Part shown: positions 49,452 through 58,747 of the stretch, piece by piece
Numbering within the stretch: position 1 is the first letter of the stretch
How the letters are laid out: each line of letters opens with the position of its first letter
DNA from: SZUA-35 sp963781035
GTDB taxonomy: Bacteria; Actinomycetota; Acidimicrobiia; Acidimicrobiales; SZUA-35
Assembly (NCBI GenBank): GCA_963781035.1
Contig: CAWAEN010000009.1
Location: forward strand, 496,001-560,000
DNA: 64,000 nt
Direction: 5' to 3'
Made by a program: the position numbers and the translations under genes
The notes under the pieces: model-generated
The model's database searches: none
What the model saw: the letters and a program-made list of their open reading frames with translations, nothing else
Told to the model about the DNA's origin: nothing

Positions 49452-50576
49452 ATGACCGACTACGCCGACAGCATCAAACACGTCGAGGACTACATCCGAC
49501 TTCCGCTGCTGTACAACCACTGGTACGTCGCCGGAACGTGCGACGAGTTCGACCGCGATCCGAAGGCCAGAACACTGCTCGAGCGGTCGATCGTGTTCTA
49601 CCGCACGACCGACGGGCAACTCGTCGCCTCACAGAACCGCTGTCTGCATCGCGCCTTTCCGCTGAGCGAGAGCAAGCTCGACGGTGACGAACTGGTCTGC
49701 GGCTACCACGGCATCCGCTACAACCCCGAGGGCCTCGATGGTTCGCGTGTCCCGAGCCAGAAGAAGTGCCCCGACCGCAAGCTGCGCATGTACCCGGTGG
49801 TCGAGCAGGGCCCGTTCGTGTTCATCTGGATGGGCGACGAAGACGCTCCCGACATGGAACGGCTCCCCGACTTCCCGTTCCTGGCCAACCCCGAGATGCT
49901 CACGCTGCACGGGCAGCACCATCTCGACGGCAGCTACCTGCTCATGCAGGAGAACCTGAACGATCTGACGCACTTCGCCTATCTCCACCACGACAGCGCC
50001 GGGTTCGACGACGCGTTCCTCGAACTCCCCACCGTTCACCGAGGAGACGCCCGAAGGCGTCAGCTGCTACCGCGTGCGAACGCGACCCGGCCGAGGCCGG
50101 CAAGTTCTTGCCGCCCGATGTCCAAGCCCGTATCGGCGATCGCCCGGTCGAGCAGTGGGACGGCGGCGTGGCGATCTCGCCCGGCGTGTTCAAGGGCGAC
50201 GCCCCGATCAAGGTCGGCGACCCCGACTCCGACGATGTCGAGATCTTCAACCGGTACATCATGCACTACCTCACGCCGGAGACGGCGACGACCCACCACT
50301 ACTGGTGGTCGGTGACCGACGACTACTCACCGAACATTCCCGAGGTCAACGAGATGATGACCGCTGCCTTCGACAAGGTGTTCAGCGAGGACGCGTGGGC
50401 CGTTGCCCACATGCAGAAGCTGTTGGACGACGACAAGACACGACTACCAGGAGCTCGTGATCGGCGGCGACAAGGCCGGCCTGTTGTTCCGACGACGAGT
50501 GCTCGGCTGGGTCGAAGACGAGTACAGCGACGCGACAGCGACGTCTGAGAACAAACAGGGGGAACGGCAACGATGA
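49452..50576 (+). CDS. Rieske [2Fe-2S] oxygenase, oxygenase component (frameshifted)
   Basis: The Rieske site is complete: NRCLHRAFPLSESKLDGDEL then VCGYHGIRYNPEG (C-x-H and C-x2-H). The non-haem iron site ENLNDLTHFAYLHH follows near residue 160. The N-terminal LYNHWYVAGTCDEF is like vanillate/toluenesulfonate monooxygenase alpha subunits. It should hydroxylate or O-demethylate an aromatic compound using a separate reductase, which I do not see nearby. Frame changes begin near 50040. The C-terminus reads GWVEDEYSDATATSENKQ and ends overlapping the next ATG. Confidence 0.83.
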
Positions 50577-50956
50577 ACAACAACGCAGCAGCCGACGACG
50601 TTGCCGACGCCGTCTTCGGGGCGATCGAGCGCGGGAACCTGGAGCAGCTCGGCCGGCTGTGGGCCGACGACATCGAGGTGTGGCACAGCAACGACGAAGT
50701 CGTGCAGGACAAAGCGCACAACCTGGCAACGATCGGCTGGATGATCGAGAACACCGCATCGGTCGAGTACCGAGACATCGTCCGCGACCCAACCGCCGAA
50801 GGCTTCGTCCAGCGCCACACTCTTCGGCTCACGCACCACAACGGGCGCACTGCTGATCTCGCCGTGGCCATCTTCCTGTCGATCAGTGACGGTCAGGTCA
50901 TCAGGATCGACGAGTACTTCGACTCCGCCCGTGCGAAGGTCGCGTTCGGCCTCTGA
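50573..50956 (+). CDS. SnoaL/NTF2-like protein
   Basis: The intact 127-residue protein has the NTF2 fold pattern: AVFGAIERGNLEQLGRLWAD, DIEVWHSNDEVVQ, VQRHTLRLTHHNGRT, ISDGQVIRIDEYFD. Such proteins act as small hydratases, isomerases or cyclases, often as helpers of ring-modifying enzymes. Its ATG overlaps the Rieske oxygenase stop, which ties it to that step. Confidence 0.82.
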   Translation: MNNNAAADDVADAVFGAIERGNLEQLGRLWADDIEVWHSNDEVVQDKAHNLATIGWMIENTASVEYRDIVRDPTAEGFVQRHTLRLTHHNGRTADLAVAIFLSISDGQVIRIDEYFDSARAKVAFGL

Positions 50957-51016
50957 TCTCGCGAGCCGTTTCGGCCAAACCGTTCTTCTAACCGCCAACC
51001 CTGACTGGAGCCAACC

Positions 51017-52316
51017 ATGGCTTGGGACTTTGAAACCGACCCCGAATTCCAACAGCACCTCGACTGGATGGATGCCTTCGTCACCAATGAGGTCCAGCCG
51101 CTCGACCACGTGCTCGGCGATCCCTACGACAAGTCCGACGAGGTCGCCATGGGTCTCGTCGTGCCGCTGCAGGAGCAGGTGAAGGAACGCGGTCTGTGGG
51201 CCTGCCACCTCGGCCCCGATCTCGGAGGGCCCGGCTACGGCCAGCTCAAGCTCGCCCTGATGAATCAGATCCTCGGCCGGTCACGCTTCGCTCCGACCGT
51301 GTTCGGCTGCCAGGCCCCCGACAGCGGCAACGCCGAGATCCTCGCCCACTACGGCAGCGAGGCACAGAAGGAGCGCTACCTGCAGCCGCTCCTCGACGGC
51401 AAGATCAGCTCCTGCTACTCGATGACCGAACCTCACGCCGGCGCCGATCCCACCTTGTTCACCACCAAGGCAGTCAAAGACGGCGACGAGTGGATCCTCA
51501 ACGGCGAGAAGTGGTTCTCTTCCAACGCCAAGTTCGCCAGCTTCTTCATCGTCATGGCGGTCACCAACGACGACGTCAGCGCCTATGAGGGCATGTCGAT
51601 GTTCATCGTGCCGGCCGAGGCCGAGGGCGTGAACATCATTCGCAACACAGGCATCGGCACTGAACCAGAGGAAGAGGGCAGCCATGGCTACATGCGCTAC
51701 GAGAACGTCCGGCTGACCGACGACAACCTGCTCGGCGATCCAGGCTCGGCCTTCGCGATCGCCCAGGTCCGTCTTGGAGGCGGGCGTATCCACCACGCGA
51801 TGCGCACCATCGCCCAGGTCGAGGCCGCCTTCGACATGATGTGCGAGCGAGCCCTGTCACGAGAGACCCGCAATGGCCCGCTCGCCTCGCTCGGCGTCGT
51901 CCAGGAACAGATCGCCGACACGTGGATCGAGATCGAGCAGTTCAAGCTGCTCGTTCTGCGGACGGCGTGGCGTATCGACAAATACAACGACTACCGCAAG
52001 GTGCGCAAAGACATCTCGGCGGTCAAGGTTGCGATGCCGAAGGTGTACCACGACGTTGTTCTGCGGGCGATGCATCTCCACGGGGCCCTCGGGCGTTTCC
52101 AACGAGATGCCGTTCACCCGGATGCTCATCGCCTCGGAAGTCATGGCCCTCGCCGATGGTCCCACCGAGGTCCACAAGACCACGGTCGCCCGGCAGGTGT
52201 TGCGCGAACACAAGGCCATCGACGGACTCTGGCCGACCTCTCACCTCCCTGCCCTCAAGGCCGCGGCTCGAGCGAAGTTCGCTGACTACCTCGACCTCCA
52301 AGCCGCCGACTACTGA
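51017..52316 (+). CDS. Acyl-CoA dehydrogenase, ACAD11-like (one frameshift)
   Basis: The protein of about 432 residues has MAWDFETDPEFQQHLDWMDA, SCYSMTEPHAGADPTLFTTK, WILNGEKWFSSNAKFASFFI, VRLGGGRIHHAMRTIAQVE and, after one extra base at about 52092, ALGVSNEMPFTRMLIASEVM and DGPTEVHKTTVARQVL. Length and sequence fit the ACAD10/11 group that works with an APH-fold kinase, and such a kinase gene follows, its ATG overlapping this stop. In that route a phosphorylated hydroxyacyl-CoA loses phosphate to give an enoyl-CoA. Confidence 0.88.
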
Positions 52317-53374
52317 TGGCGGCACCAGGAATGACACAGCAGGACACCCTCGACGGGGTCGATCTCGATCGACTCCGTCAGTGGATGGACGAGCGCTCGC
52401 TCGGTTCTGGCGACCTCGAAGACGTCTCGCAACTCACTGGTGGCACGCAGAACATTCTGCTTCGCTTCCGGCGATCCGGCAGCGACTACGTGTTTCGCCG
52501 CCCTCCGCTCCACAAGCGGGCCAACAGCGATGAGACCATGCGTCGCGAGGCTCGCGTTCTCGCCGCCTTGGCCGACACCGACGTCCCCCACCCGCGCTTC
52601 ATCGCTGGTGAGCCCGACGTCGAGGCGCTCGGCGCCAGCTTCTACCTGATGGAGTCGGTCGACGGGTTCAACGCCTCGGAGTCACTGCCCGAGCCCCATC
52701 GCTCCAACCCGGCCATGCAGGCCGAGATGGGCTTTGCCCTTGTCGACAGCGCCGCGGTGCTCGGCACGGTCAACCATGTCGAGGTCGGACTCGGCGATTT
52801 CGGTCGGCCCGACGGCTACCTCGAACGTCAGGTCGAACGCTGGAGCCGCCAGCTCGAGAGCTATCACGAGATCTCCGACGACTGGCAGCCAGACCTTCCT
52901 GGCGTCAACGACGTCGGCAACTGGCTCGGGGCCAACCGTCCCGAGACCTCGACGACCGGCATCATCCACGGCGACTACCACACCGCCAACGTGATGTATC
53001 GACACGACAGCCCCCAGCTTGCTGCCATCATCGACTGGGAGCTGACCACCATCGGCGACCCATTGGTCGATCTCGGCCTCATCGTTGCGTTCTGCACAGA
53101 AGACGATGAGGGCGGCTTCGGCCCGGGCGGCGCCCTCATCGCCGCTTTCCCACCGGTCAGCGAGCTCGTGGCCCGCTACGGCGAGCGGTCGGGCCACGAT
53201 GTCTCGGCCGCCTCGTGGTACGGCGTCCTTGCCTGCTACAAGACCGGCATCATCCTCGAAGGCACCTACGCCCGTTCGATTGCTGGCAAGGCGCCCAAGG
53301 CAACCGGCGACATGCTCCATGCGATCGCCCTCGGCCTGTTCCGTCGGGCCAACCGACTCATCCGTGAAAGCTAA
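52316..53374 (+). CDS. Aminoglycoside-phosphotransferase-fold kinase (ACAD10/LvaA-like)
   Basis: The intact 352-residue protein has VSQLTGGTQNILLRFRRSGS, VFRRPPLHKRANSDETMRRE, the catalytic IIHGDYHTANVMY near residue 220 and metal-binding IIDWELTTIGDPLVDLGL. This group phosphorylates hydroxyacyl-CoA rather than antibiotics when encoded next to acyl-CoA dehydrogenases. It is coupled to the preceding dehydrogenase and followed 9 bases later by a zinc alcohol dehydrogenase. Confidence 0.87.
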   Translation: MAAPGMTQQDTLDGVDLDRLRQWMDERSLGSGDLEDVSQLTGGTQNILLRFRRSGSDYVFRRPPLHKRANSDETMRREARVLAALADTDVPHPRFIAGEPDVEALGASFYLMESVDGFNASESLPEPHRSNPAMQAEMGFALVDSAAVLGTVNHVEVGLGDFGRPDGYLERQVERWSRQLESYHEISDDWQPDLPGVNDVGNWLGANRPETSTTGIIHGDYHTANVMYRHDSPQLAAIIDWELTTIGDPLVDLGLIVAFCTEDDEGGFGPGGALIAAFPPVSELVARYGERSGHDVSAASWYGVLACYKTGIILEGTYARSIAGKAPKATGDMLHAIALGLFRRANRLIRES

Positions 53375-53383
53375 AGGCATCTC

Positions 53384-54430
53384 ATGAAAGCACTCGTCTT
53401 CAACGGTCCTCGTGACATTCGCTACGAGGAGTACGCCGACCCAACGCTCACGGTCGACAACGGCGTGATCATCAAGGTGACCATGTGCAGCATCTGTGGA
53501 TCAGATCTGCACATCTACCACGGCGATGCCATCGGAAAGGTCGAGTACGGCAAAGACCTCGAGTCGTTCTGTGTCGGCCATGAGTTCATCGGCGAGGTCG
53601 TCGAGGCCGGGCCGATGGTGCACAACTCGAGCGTTGGCGATCGAGTCTTCGTCGCCGGCGGCGCTGGCTGCGGCAACTGTGCGGCGTGCCGGTCTGGCAT
53701 CGGCCGTTGCCCGGCAACCTTCGCCTTCGGTTGTTCGGCTCGCCTCCAAGGAGGACAAGCCGAATTCGTGCAGGTGCCGAATGCGGACCGGACGATTCGC
53801 AAGATTCCCGAGTACCTCTCCGACGAGCAGGCGCTGCTCCTGACCGACGCCCTTGCCACCGCCAAGTTCGGCATCGACCGTTGCGAAATCGAACCCGGCG
53901 ACACCGTTGCCGTGGTCGGCCTCGGGCCAATCGGGCTGCTGGGTGTCGAACTTGCCTACATCAGCGGCGCAGCACAGGTCATTGCCATCGACCCCGTTGC
54001 CGAACGGCGGGCTCACGCCGCCAACCTCGGGGCCACCTCGCTCGCCCCCGACGAGAACCTCGTACGGGCCGTTCGCGAAGCCACTGATGGCTCGATGGTG
54101 AACCGCTGCTTCGAAGCCTCCGGCGCAGCCCCGGCCATCACCTCGGTTCCGCGCCTGATGCGCAGCGGAGGCACTGCTTCGTTCATTGGTTTACCTCAGG
54201 GCGGCACCGGCCTCGACATGGCCCAATTGATCTACCGCAGTCTCACCGTTCGGGCCGGCATCGCTCCCGTGCCCCAACTCTGGCCTTCGTTGCTGCCGCT
54301 CCTCGAGAGCGGACGCCTTCGAGCCGAGGGGCTGTTCAGTCATCGCATGCCGCTTTCCGAAGGCGCCGAGGGATACCGCATGTTCGACGCTCGCGAAGAC
54401 GGCGTACTCAAGATCCTGTTCGAGCTCTGA
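53384..54430 (+). CDS. Zinc-dependent alcohol dehydrogenase
   Basis: The intact 348-residue protein is a medium-chain dehydrogenase: catalytic zinc ligands in CSICGSDLHIYHG and VGHEFIGEVVEAG, the structural zinc cysteines in CGNCAACRSGIGRC, and the NAD fold VAVVGLGPIGLLGVELA near residue 176. It oxidises an alcohol or reduces an aldehyde/ketone of the pathway. It lies between the kinase and a nitroreductase in one plus-strand operon. Confidence 0.9.
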   Translation: MKALVFNGPRDIRYEEYADPTLTVDNGVIIKVTMCSICGSDLHIYHGDAIGKVEYGKDLESFCVGHEFIGEVVEAGPMVHNSSVGDRVFVAGGAGCGNCAACRSGIGRCPATFAFGCSARLQGGQAEFVQVPNADRTIRKIPEYLSDEQALLLTDALATAKFGIDRCEIEPGDTVAVVGLGPIGLLGVELAYISGAAQVIAIDPVAERRAHAANLGATSLAPDENLVRAVREATDGSMVNRCFEASGAAPAITSVPRLMRSGGTASFIGLPQGGTGLDMAQLIYRSLTVRAGIAPVPQLWPSLLPLLESGRLRAEGLFSHRMPLSEGAEGYRMFDAREDGVLKILFEL

Positions 54431-54556
54431 CTGGAACACCGTGGAGTACTGGTCGAACCCGAACAACTTCTCGAAACCGCACTCGAGCGAGCCCACGTGA
54501 TCGCCTCCAACCCACCACTGACAATTGCCACCCAACTTCACAGGACAGTAGGAGCC
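54431..54556 (+). pseudogene. Possible remnant of an enoyl-CoA hydratase C-terminus
   Basis: Directly after the alcohol dehydrogenase stop one frame reads LEHRGVLVEPEQLLETALER, then AHVIASNPPLTIATQLHRTV, closely like the C-terminal helix of crotonases (EELL...ALELAxxIAxNPPLA). No start or body of a hydratase is present. It may be a deletion scar in the operon; chance similarity is possible. Confidence 0.4.
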
Positions 54557-54560
54557 AACC

Positions 54561-55250
54561 ATGACCGATACCAGCAACCGCCACCCCCGCACCGGGTTCG
54601 ACCTCGCCGAGGCCGACCGCCTGCTCAAGACCACGAAGCAGGTCCGTCGCCGCCTCGACCTCACCCAGCCCGTCCCCAACGAGCTCCTCCTCGAGTGCAT
54701 CGACGTGGCCAACCACGCGCCGATGGGCGGCAACCTCGAACGCAACCGGTGGATGATCATCGATGACCCAGACACCAAGCAGGAGATCGCCGAGCGCTAT
54801 GTGCGGGTCGGCCGCCCCTACCTGGAGGGTCACGCCAGCGTCGCTCAAGACAGGCGCACCGAACGGGTCATCGATTCCGGCAAGTTCCTGATCGATCACC
54901 TTGCCGATGCCCCGGCGCTCATGCTGGCCGTGCGCCTCGATCGCCCACCACCCGCTGAGCAGCTCGGTTCCACCGCCGCCTACTACGGGTCGGTTCTCCC
55001 AGGTGTGTGGAGTTTCCAGCTCGCCGCCCGCGCCCGCGGCTTGGGGTCAGCCTGGACCACCTTCCATCTCGAACACGAGGCCGAGGTCGCCGACATCCTT
55101 GGCATCCCGCCGACGGTCACCCAGGTCTGCCTTCTGCCCGTCGCGTACTACACCGGCGACACCTTCACCCCGGCGCCCCGGCGCCCTGCCCACGAGGTCA
55201 CCTACCTCAACCGCTGGAAGCAGCCGGTCGAACCCGCCCGAAGGGACTGA
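54561..55250 (+). CDS. Nitroreductase family protein
   Basis: The intact 229-residue protein has the FMN nitroreductase fold: TTKQVRRRLDLTQPVPNELL with FMN-binding arginines, ANHAPMGGNLERNRWMIIDD, and ARARGLGSAWTTFHLEHEAE. Family members reduce nitro, quinone or enone groups. It is the last gene of the plus-strand operon. Its ribosome-binding region GGAGCCAACC-ATG is identical to that of the acyl-CoA dehydrogenase at 51017. Confidence 0.85.
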   Translation: MTDTSNRHPRTGFDLAEADRLLKTTKQVRRRLDLTQPVPNELLLECIDVANHAPMGGNLERNRWMIIDDPDTKQEIAERYVRVGRPYLEGHASVAQDRRTERVIDSGKFLIDHLADAPALMLAVRLDRPPPAEQLGSTAAYYGSVLPGVWSFQLAARARGLGSAWTTFHLEHEAEVADILGIPPTVTQVCLLPVAYYTGDTFTPAPRRPAHEVTYLNRWKQPVEPARRD

Positions 55251-55301
55251 GTGCCTGGACTCATACGGGCGACGCAACTCGATCTCGCCGAGAGCGTTGG
55301 T

Positions 55302-55645
55302 CTACATGCTCTCGAAGTAGTCGGCCTGGAGCGGGGCCAGGATCGCCTTTGCTTCGTCGGAGACGTCGCCGCAGATCGTCCGTTTGGTGACGACCCGCAG
55401 TTCGTCGAGCCTGATGCGGAACGTCTCGGTAGTTCTTGCCGTGGAACATCGCCGACTCGAACGAGTCGTATTCCTCGACCAGGCGCAGTGGTCTGTGCTT
55501 CGGTGTCGATGAACCAGTCGTATCGCAACGTTCCCGGTTCGGTCGCTGCCACGTGCTCAGCGAGCTCGCTCACGACCTCTCGCAGTTCGGCCTCCTTGCC
55601 AGGAAGGATCTCCGACTCGATCAAGAACAACATGCTGCCGCTCAT
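55302..55645 (-). CDS. Antibiotic-biosynthesis-monooxygenase-fold (ABM) protein, two frameshifts
   Basis: The ATG at 55645 follows GGAG at a proper distance. The protein reads MSGSMLFLIESEILPGKEAE, LREVVSELAEHVAATEPGTL and RYDWFIDTEAQT, then in shifted frames EEYDSFESAMFHGKNYRE and AILAPLQADYFESM. The ABM fold (about 110 residues, dimeric barrel) fits putative quinol monooxygenases. It ends the minus-strand operon, convergent with the nitroreductase gene. Confidence 0.72.
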
Positions 55646-55670
55646 CGCACTCACTCCTTTGTGTTGGTCA

Positions 55671-56431
55671 TCACTGAGCCATCAGTCCGCCGTCGACGAC
55701 GAGTTCTGCGCCGGTGATGTAGCTGGACTCGTCGGATGCGAGGAACAGCAGGGCGTTGGCCACATCGGCTGATGACCCCATTCGGCCGAGCGGTGTCGAC
55801 TTGGCGAAACGGCCACGCAGTTCCAGCATTCGGTCGTCGGTGGTTCCGCCCGACTGCATCGGCGGCATCACGCCGGGGTGCACCGAGTTGGCGCGGATGC
55901 CCTGCTCGCCCGTGACTCACAGCCGTGGCCTTGGTCAGCGCCCGAACGGCACCCTTCGAGGCGTGATAGCCGGGGTGGCCGTGTGATCCCAAGATGCCGT
56001 AGACCGAGGAGACGTTGACGATCGAGCCACCGCCAGTCTCGATCATGACCGCCACCGCAGCATTCGTGCCGAGGAAGACGCTGGTGCTGTTCACCTCCAT
56101 GAGCCGATTCCATTCAGCGATCGACGTCGGATCGGCGAGCCCCAGGTTGCTTGTCCCGGCATTGTTGATCAGAACGTCGAGCTTCTGGAACGTGCTGAGG
56201 GTGAAGCTCACGAGCGCGTCCCAGTCCTCCGACGATGTCACGTCGGCTCGACAGAAGGCGGCGCTGCCTCCACCCTCCACGATGCTGCTCGCCAGCTCTC
56301 GCCCGGCATCTTCGGCGATGTCGGCGACAACGACCGAGGCACCCTCAGACGGCGAAGAGGCGAGCCGATTCAGCGCCGATTCCTCCGCTCCCGCCGGTGA
56401 TGATCGCTACCTTGTTCTGCAGTCTGGACAT
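55671..56431 (-). CDS. Short-chain dehydrogenase/reductase (two frameshifts)
   Basis: The start MSRLQNKVAIITGGSGGIGA has the cofactor loop. After a frame change near 56350 it continues EGASVVVADIAEDAGRELAS, DVLINNAGTSNLGLADP, SIVNVSSVYGILGSHGHPGY with catalytic YHASKGAVRALTKA, and after another near 55915 ends VHPGVMPPMQSGG and SSYITGAELVVDGGLMAQ. This is a classical SDR of about 250 residues, probably acting on a hydroxyacyl-CoA or cyclic alcohol. Confidence 0.83.
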
Positions 56432-56475
56432 CGGTGGGGACGCTCACTCTCTGATTCGGCTGATCGGGGACGGAG

Positions 56476-57638
56476 CTACTGCATGGCGAAGTCGAAGATG
56501 AGCTGAGCAAGCTCGGTCACCATCTCGACCTGCGCCTTCGGGTCCATGTAGTGGGTTGCGTCGAATCGGTGATGACCGGTGAAGCGATCGCCCAGGGCTT
56601 CTTCCCACTGCGCCATGTAGTCGGGGTGGGCCCGATGATCGCCGCTTTGAACGATGCTCAGGACCGGGATGGTCGTGCGAGCGAGATCGGTCGGACCATC
56701 GGCCTGGCTGACGCCGGTCGCCCATTGGCTGAGCCAGGATCGCAGACTCGTGAATCGCCCGAGTCCGTTGCCGGCTTCGTTGAACTCGCGGATCTTGTCG
56801 ACGTCGCCGCCGAAGTCGCTCGTCTCGGCGAACATGAAGGGGTCGGCGTTGGTCCGGTGGACGATGAAGGCTTCGTCGGCGTTTGGGCCGTACAGCTCCT
56901 CCAACGTGGCGAGCCGATCGCGCACCCAGGTCGTGATTCGTTCCATGCGGGCGCGCTTGCCCGGCGCGGATGGTGGCGATGAACTCGTCGCTGAACGGCG
57001 GACCGTGGCGGGGGTCGAAGACGTCGAGTTCCGGATCGCGGGTCAACGGATCGGCTTCGTCAACGATTGCCGCGTCGAGCACGTTGCGAAGTGTCTGCGA
57101 CCGGCCGAGGTGATGACCGAACAGCACGAGCTTGTCGGCTGGCGGCAGCTGTTCTTGCTCGAGCCGGCTCGGGCGACCGTCGGGCAGATGGGTTGCGGTC
57201 AGGTTCTCGGCTTGTGCCTGGTAGGAGCACAGCAGCGACGCGCCGCCCGAGAAGCCGAGCAGGATGATGCGTTCGTAGCCCCGTTCCTTCAGGAAACGGA
57301 CAGCGGTTCCCACATCTTGCACGCAGCGCTCCATGAGCAGCGTGGCATCGCTGCCGACGAAACGAGTCTGCACCGTCATGGTCGACAGACCGAGCTTCAC
57401 GAGCGGGTCGACGATGTAGAACCCCGCGGTGGCCACGACGGGGTGAGTGAACACCGCAGCGGTCTTGTGCGCCGGGACCTCGTCGTTGGGTTCGCTCAGG
57501 TCGACTCGCACGCTGCGGGCTTGATTGACCGCCGGCGGGTAGAGCTCGTGGGGATAACCCCGCTCCCCGATCAACAGGAATGATCGACTCTCGCGAGCAG
57601 CGCACCGGTCGCATGCCGGAACCGGGTTCAGCTGCCAT
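56476..57638 (-). CDS. Alpha/beta hydrolase (two frameshifts)
   Basis: Likely start is ATG 57638 (MAAEPGSGMRPV), shifting near 57600 to RSFLLIGERGYPHELYPPAV. The body has AVFTHPVVATAGFYIVDPL, nucleophile IILLGFSGGASLL, DKLVLFGHHLGRSQTLRNVL, then after a shift near 56955 MERITTWVRDRLATLEELYG, and a late acid/histidine region DRFTGHHRFDATHYMDPKAQ. About 385 residues. It is an alpha/beta hydrolase of unknown substrate, perhaps a C-C bond or ester hydrolase following ring cleavage by the adjacent dioxygenase. Confidence 0.72.
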
Positions 57639-58733
57639 GGCCGTCAGCCTCCGGCGTTCGAGCAGAGCCGCGAGGAATGCTGGCGTTCGGTGGAGGCGGT
57701 GATACGAGTCGATGCTGAGGCCTTCGAGCATTCGCTGCATCCCTGGCTCGTAGATCGCATGGTACGCATCGCGCTCGCGTCCTGCCGGCCCGTGGGTCAC
57801 GCCCTGAGGGAAGTGTCCGAGAGCGTTCACCGTCGCCCCATTCACTCGACGAATGAGGATGACTTCGTCGGAATCAACGTTGCGGTGCCGGGTCGGCAGT
57901 TCCTCGGCTTCGGGGTCGCTGACCACCGACATGGGAAGGAACGGCACACACATGAAGCTGGTCGACTCGAGGATCGACCACGATGACGGGGCCAGGTGGA
58001 TCCGCTCGGATGTCAGCGGCCGGATGTCTCGGAGGTTGAGCTTGAAGGGGAACAGGTCACCCTTCCATCCGATCACGTCGAACGGCAGCTCGGCGTAGAA
58101 CGCTGAGGTGATCTCGGCCCCGTGCTTGAGCTTGACCTCCCACTCCTCTTGCTCGGGCCAGTCGTACTCGGTGATCTCGGGAATGCCGAGCACACCGAAG
58201 TCGATCGGCGAATGGCGGCCGATCTGTTGATGTTCGGTGAAGCTGATGGGGGCAATCGACTCGACCACCTTTGCGGTCGTCGGCGACGACGGCAGGTGGC
58301 GGTAGGTGGTGCCCTTCGGGATCAGGATGAGATCCTCGGGCTCGTACTCGATCGGACCGAACTCGGTGGCGAACACACCTTCGCCTTCGTTGATGAAGTA
58401 GAGGGTGTCGGCATCGACGTTGCGGAGCAGGTGCGGCATCGCCGTCGAACGATGACTGATCGAGATCGACAGCTCGTCGTTGGTCAGCAGCTCGGTGGGC
58501 AGGCCAGCCGGGTGATCTTCGTCGCTGGAGGCCAAGCTCGCAACGGCGGCCACAGCGATGGACAGCGGCCCTTCCACCCGCACCGGGTCCGCCGCTTTGC
58601 GGGAGTGGTAGAGCATCGACACCGGCCCGAAGAAGCCGCCTCGGCTGTAGTGCTCCTCATTGAGGTCGGCCACGCCGACGCGAGCCTGACGCGCCACCGT
58701 GCCCCGGTGAACATGGATCCAACTGTTCTTCAT
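57639..58733 (-). CDS. Homogentisate 1,2-dioxygenase-like cupin
   Basis: The protein of about 365 residues starts MKNSWIHVHRGTVARQARVG and GGFFGPVSMLYHSRKA, as in homogentisate dioxygenases. It has LLRNVDADTLYFINEGEG, GTTYRHLPSS and, in the metal region, PTRHRNVDSDEVILIRR followed by GVTHGPAGRERDAYHAIYEP. The HRN...E and later histidine match the iron ligands of that family. Its substrate need not be homogentisate. The exact stop is uncertain because the frame runs on into the next gene; a shift near 57640 is likely. Confidence 0.75.
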
Positions 58734-58747
58734 GGTGCCTCTTCGGT

